A stretch of 64,000 bases of DNA from Micavibrio_B sp964633355 (GTDB lineage: Bacteria > Pseudomonadota > Alphaproteobacteria > Micavibrionales > Micavibrionaceae): contig CAZWGO010000004.1 of assembly GCA_964633355.1 (NCBI GenBank), positions 1-64,000 on the forward strand, in the 5' to 3' direction. The position numbers and the translations under genes are program-made. Shown here one piece after another: positions 60,645 to 64,000 of this stretch. Every line of letters starts with the position of its first letter. Within the stretch, counting starts at the first letter, position 1. The notes beneath the pieces were generated by a model. The model was not told where the DNA came from. It saw only the letters and a list, made by a program, of their open reading frames with translations, and did no database searches.

Positions 60645-61781
60645 ATGCAGGAATTTCGTAACGCTCTATTACTGGCGGCATCAGCTGGCGTCCTGCTTGG
60701 CGCAGCTTCAGTCGCTGTTAATGCGGAATCCATGAGTAATTCTCCAGCCATTCAGGATTTGTCATTAGACAGTAACACAATGAAACGAGCCGATCGCGAT
60801 ATGAAGAAGGTTCTGGAGGAGCTTGCTTTACTTGACGGGAAACCAATTGAAACATTAACTGCCAAGGAAGCCCGGCTCCAGCCAACGCCGACCGATGCGG
60901 TAAAATCCCTTTTGAAGAAAGACGGCACCAGCATTGAAGAAATCCATGCCGAGCTTGGCGTTGTGACAAAGGACGTTACTTATCCGGCTGGTAAAGGCGA
61001 GCAAAAAGCGCGAATCTATATGCCGGAAGAAAAATCCGATAAACCATTGCCGGTCATTGTTTATTACCATGGCGGCGGTTTCGTGATTGCCGATATCGAT
61101 GTATATGACGGAGCGCCGCGTAATATGGCGAAATTGGCAAAGGCGATCATTGTTTCCCCTGAATATCGTCACGCGCCGGAAAATAAATTTCCGGCGGCTC
61201 ATGATGACGCTTTTGCCGCTTATAAATGGGTCTTGGAAAATGCTTCTTCGTGGGGCGGCAATCCAAAGGATATTGCCGTGATGGGGGAAAGCGCCGGTGG
61301 TAATCTGGCAGCCAATGTTGCTATTGCCGCGCGCGATGCCAATATACAAAAACCTGTTCACATGGCCTTGATCTATCCAGTTGCTGGCAACGATATGACG
61401 ACTGAATCTTACCGTGAAAATCAAAATGCCAAGCCATTAAACAGGGCAATGATGGAATGGTTTGTCAAAAATACGATTAAGAATGACAAGGACAAGAACG
61501 ACCCGCGCATCAATCTGGTCGCAGCTAATCTTTCAAATCTGCCATCTGCAACTATCATCACAGCCGAAATCGATCCGCTTCGCTCCGAAGGCAAGCTTCT
61601 GGCCGAAAAACTGGAACAGGCTGGAAGCAAGGTAAATTATAAAAACTATGAAGGCGTGACCCATGAATTCTTCGGAATGGGCGCTGTTGTCGGGGAATCT
61701 GTTGCTGCAATGAACGCCGTGGCAAGTGACTTTGTCGATGCTTTCGATGCCAAAATAGAAAAGAAACAAGCTGTAAAATAA
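60645..61781 (+). CDS. Exported alpha/beta hydrolase, hormone-sensitive-lipase type
   Basis: 378 residues. A signal peptide (about 1-28, ending VNA) is followed by a cap region and an esterase domain: oxyanion motif YYHGGGFV, nucleophile Ser in GESAGGNLAAN, acid in TAEIDPLRSEG and base His in GVTHEFFGM. Most bacterial HSL-family esterases are cytoplasmic, so the signal peptide is notable. Short-chain ester hydrolysis is likely; the natural substrate is unknown. Confidence 0.9.
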   Translation: MQEFRNALLLAASAGVLLGAASVAVNAESMSNSPAIQDLSLDSNTMKRADRDMKKVLEELALLDGKPIETLTAKEARLQPTPTDAVKSLLKKDGTSIEEIHAELGVVTKDVTYPAGKGEQKARIYMPEEKSDKPLPVIVYYHGGGFVIADIDVYDGAPRNMAKLAKAIIVSPEYRHAPENKFPAAHDDAFAAYKWVLENASSWGGNPKDIAVMGESAGGNLAANVAIAARDANIQKPVHMALIYPVAGNDMTTESYRENQNAKPLNRAMMEWFVKNTIKNDKDKNDPRINLVAANLSNLPSATIITAEIDPLRSEGKLLAEKLEQAGSKVNYKNYEGVTHEFFGMGAVVGESVAAMNAVASDFVDAFDAKIEKKQAVK

Positions 61782-61796
61782 TTCTCATAACTCTTT

Positions 61797-61825
61797 AAAA
61801 AGCCTGCCTTAATGGCGGGGCTTTT
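61797..61825 (+). terminator. Terminator after the esterase gene
   Basis: AAAAGCCTGCC and GGCGGGGCTTTT form a stem with one bulge and a five-base loop, followed by ATTTT. Confidence 0.7.
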
Positions 61826-61859
61826 ATTTTGTCTGCTATTCGTCTAGAGCTAAGGCGAT

Positions 61860-62228
61860 ATGGTTCGCTTCAAATCTGCACGATTCGTCTTTCTTGTATT
61901 GCTATTGGCAATTTTTGTCAGGAGCCTGATCCCGCTTGGCTATATGCCAGACACGAAAACTGGATCAATGATCACGATATGCAGTGGTCTGGAAATAAAG
62001 ACAATTTTTGTTGCAGATAAAGATACACCACCTAACCACGAGCAAGATACCCATGAGCCTTGCCCGTTTGCCGCGCCTGTACTTGTTGAAGCACATATAG
62101 ATTTTTCCATCGGCGATTTTATCTCAATTGCCTATGCAAAATTCCATCCTGACAATAATGCACCAGTCAGCCTCGCGCTTATTCCAGTTAAAATATTCCT
62201 GTCTCAAGGTCCGCCCCTGATCGCTTGA
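61860..62228 (+). CDS. DUF2946 family protein
   Basis: 122 residues: an N-terminal hydrophobic helix (about 7-25), a cysteine (ITICSG) and a central HEPCPFA motif typical of DUF2946, then a second hydrophobic segment. The family is often found beside copper or TonB-receptor genes and may bind metal in the periplasm (inference). It overlaps the open frame leading to the YcnI gene and is probably its operon partner. Confidence 0.75.
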   Translation: MVRFKSARFVFLVLLLAIFVRSLIPLGYMPDTKTGSMITICSGLEIKTIFVADKDTPPNHEQDTHEPCPFAAPVLVEAHIDFSIGDFISIAYAKFHPDNNAPVSLALIPVKIFLSQGPPLIA

Positions 62229-62266
62229 TTGAATTTATCTCAAACGATCACTTTAAGGACTATTCC

Positions 62267-62800
62267 ATGAAATATTCTCTCGCGCTTTGTGCAGCGCTCA
62301 CTCTTTTTAGCACAAGCTCCTATGCCCATGTCACCGCGAACCCGAATAAAGGTCCGGCTGGTAAATATTTCCAGACATCGTTCCGTATCTCACATGGCTG
62401 CGAAGGAGCTGATACCACCCAAATTCATATCAAGATCCCACCAGGCTTTGTGACCATGAAGCCACAAGCCAAGCCCGGCTGGATTGTTGAAATTAAAAAA
62501 CGAAAATTAGATAAGGTGGTACCCGCTGCTCATGGCAAAATGGTAACTGAAGAATTTTCTGAAATTATATGGTCGGGTGGCAAATTACCGGACAGCCAAT
62601 ATGACGAATTTGGTATTTTAACCAAGCTGCCTGAAAATGCGCAGACCGTCTATTTCCCAGTCGTTCAGAAATGCGGCGACAAGGAAAACCGCTGGACGGA
62701 AATCCCGCTTAAAAATCAGGAATGGCATGATCTGAAAAGCCCTGCCCCATTTATCGATATTATCGATGAACATGCAGAACACTCAGCCCATTCACATTAA
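62267..62800 (+). CDS. YcnI-like (DUF1775) periplasmic copper-binding protein
   Basis: 177 residues from the ATG at 62267 (AAGGAC upstream; an earlier in-frame start at 62225 would overlap DUF2946). A signal peptide ends SYA, leaving HVTANPNKGPAG; in this family the new N-terminal His helps bind Cu(II). The ISHGCEGADTTQI segment and the Trp-rich GWIVEIKK are family features. The His-rich tail (EHAEHSAHSH) could bind further metal. Confidence 0.88.
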   Translation: MKYSLALCAALTLFSTSSYAHVTANPNKGPAGKYFQTSFRISHGCEGADTTQIHIKIPPGFVTMKPQAKPGWIVEIKKRKLDKVVPAAHGKMVTEEFSEIIWSGGKLPDSQYDEFGILTKLPENAQTVYFPVVQKCGDKENRWTEIPLKNQEWHDLKSPAPFIDIIDEHAEHSAHSH

Positions 62801-62815
62801 TTTCAGGAATTCCAA

Positions 62816-64000
62816 ATGTATAAAAATATTTTTATCGGCGCGGCCGTTTGCGCCCTCATACCTTCGATCGCAATCGCGCAAACAACAAAAGTCGTCGTCA
62901 ATGCCAAGCCCGGCTCTATCACCTCACCCAGTGTTCGCATACAGGAATCGGAGGTGAAAAAAACGGCAGGCTCCGTTCTTTTTATCGATAGCGAGAAATA
63001 CAAAGACCGCTATGCCAACACAATCAAAGACGTCGTGCAGGATGAGCCCGGTGTTTTCGCGCAAACCAGATACGGTCAGGAAATTCGCCTTTCTATTCGC
63101 GGCTCCGGCATTGGTCGTGGTTTCCATACGCGCGGTATAGAAATCTTGCAAGATGGTATTCCAACCAATCTTGCCGATGGAAGCGGCGACTATTACCAGA
63201 TCGACCCGCTGACCATTCGTGCAGCGGAAATTTATAAAGGCGGTAACGGCTTATTTTATGGAGCATCCACACTGGGCGGCGCGATTAATTTTGTCACGCC
63301 GACAGCCTATACAGCTACCAGCCCGAATATCCTGCAACTCGAAGGCGGCAGTTTCGGCACAAAACGCGGCAATGCGCAAGTTTCGCGCATTCTCGGCAAT
63401 CTCGATTTCTTTGCCGGCGGCACCATCACACGGAGCGATGGTTACCGCGATCATGAAGATACGAACAGCGAAGTCTTTAATGGAAATATTGGCTATAAAA
63501 TCTCGCCTGACATAGAAACCAGATTCTATGGCGGAATTTATAATGCAGATCAGGATTTGCCCGGCGCATTAACACTGAATCAAGCGCTCGAAAATCCTAA
63601 AATGGCAGGAGCCACAGCACTTTCCGGTGACCAAGGACGTGTCACAAAAGTCCAACGCATTGCCAACCGTACTTCTTTTAAAACTATGGGTGGTAAACTT
63701 GATTTCGATACATGGGTCATTCATAAAGGTCTGTACCATCCGATCTTTCAGGTAATTGAGCAGGATGGTATAACATTCGGCGCCGGACCTAGGTATACAT
63801 CGAACTTCATGATTGGGGATTATCGTAATGAAATCTTGCTGGGCGCACGATATTTCAGCGGCTCCAACGAGGCTTTACAATATCAGAATTTCAGTGGCGA
63901 GCGTGGTGCACAGACCATGAATGCGCGCCAAAGAGCCGATAATTACGAAGCCTATTTCGAAAATCGTTTCTGGTTTCATCCTGAAATTGCTTTCATGGCA
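62816..64000 (+). CDS. TonB-dependent outer-membrane receptor (cut by window end)
   Basis: At least 395 codons, running off the window. A signal peptide (about 1-21, ending AIA) is followed by the plug domain (DVVQDEPGVFAQ, IRLSIRGSGIGRG, GIEILQDGIPTN, GGNGLFYGASTLGGAINFVTP split over two strands) and the first barrel strands. It follows YcnI and DUF2946 genes by 15 bases, so copper or another metal is the likely cargo, as with OprC-type receptors; the cargo is inferred only from context. Confidence 0.9.
   Translation, partial: MYKNIFIGAAVCALIPSIAIAQTTKVVVNAKPGSITSPSVRIQESEVKKTAGSVLFIDSEKYKDRYANTIKDVVQDEPGVFAQTRYGQEIRLSIRGSGIGRGFHTRGIEILQDGIPTNLADGSGDYYQIDPLTIRAAEIYKGGNGLFYGASTLGGAINFVTPTAYTATSPNILQLEGGSFGTKRGNAQVSRILGNLDFFAGGTITRSDGYRDHEDTNSEVFNGNIGYKISPDIETRFYGGIYNADQDLPGALTLNQALENPKMAGATALSGDQGRVTKVQRIANRTSFKTMGGKLDFDTWVIHKGLYHPIFQVIEQDGITFGAGPRYTSNFMIGDYRNEILLGARYFSGSNEALQYQNFSGERGAQTMNARQRADNYEAYFENRFWFHPEIAFMA

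Overview
The window (about 48-50% GC by eye) looks like chromosome from a Gram-negative alphaproteobacterium. The signs are: an LPS-export cluster running into rpoN, a long ribosome hibernation factor and ptsN; an Hsp20 gene with a downstream DUF1150 gene and a ROSE-type leader; a CHCC zinc-finger protein; an Rsm22-type methyltransferase; and EcfG-like promoter motifs. Genus is not provable from the sequence; a Micavibrio-like lineage is only a guess. No rRNA, tRNA, CRISPR, transposase or phage gene was seen.

Layout. 1-7.9 kb: kdsD-lptC-lptA, a small uncharacterised gene, lptB, rpoN, murI (opposite strand), hpf, ptsN. 7.9-13.7 kb: heat-shock operon (hsp20-DUF1150), zinc-finger protein, two uncharacterised genes, cysS, pyrC-hisI. 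13.8-21.3 kb: a GGDEF/EAL protein, aroA-cmk, a 700-bp repeat-rich gap, rpsA, an uncharacterised exported protein. 21.3-34.7 kb (minus strand): a type I secretion locus consisting of a 1865-residue repetitive adhesin-like protein, a TolC-type porin, an ABC exporter and an HlyD adaptor, followed by a Ppx/GppA-type gene and an acidic uncharacterised protein. 34.8-38.4 kb: aldehyde dehydrogenase, TerC-type protein, TspO, and a 780-bp gene-free stretch packed with nested perfect stems and ending in an intrinsic terminator, which is my best candidate for an undescribed large structured RNA. 38.4-42.6 kb: all three serine-biosynthesis genes (serA, serC, divergent serB). 42.6-51.8 kb: a one-domain Clp-like ATPase, topoisomerase IB, a tightly overlapping minus-strand operon (methyltransferase, pseudouridine synthase, SIMPL protein, YeiH-type protein), a MATE exporter, an Rsm22-like enzyme, an EEP-fold hydrolase and endonuclease V. 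51.8-60 kb: AsmA-like protein, CHASE3-GAF-GGDEF cyclase, MFS transporter and a three-gene phosphorelay whose kinase also has a CHASE3 sensor. 60-64 kb: divergent small envelope genes with EcfG-like promoters, an exported esterase, and a probable copper locus (DUF2946, YcnI/DUF1775, TonB-dependent receptor cut by the window end).

Palindromic repeat families with arms of about 10-25 bp sit in many intergenic gaps, and one copy lies inside a reading frame. A longer 215-233 bp two-part repeat occurs twice, at 18.1 and 41.4 kb. All assignments come from reading motifs and gene order; no database search was run.
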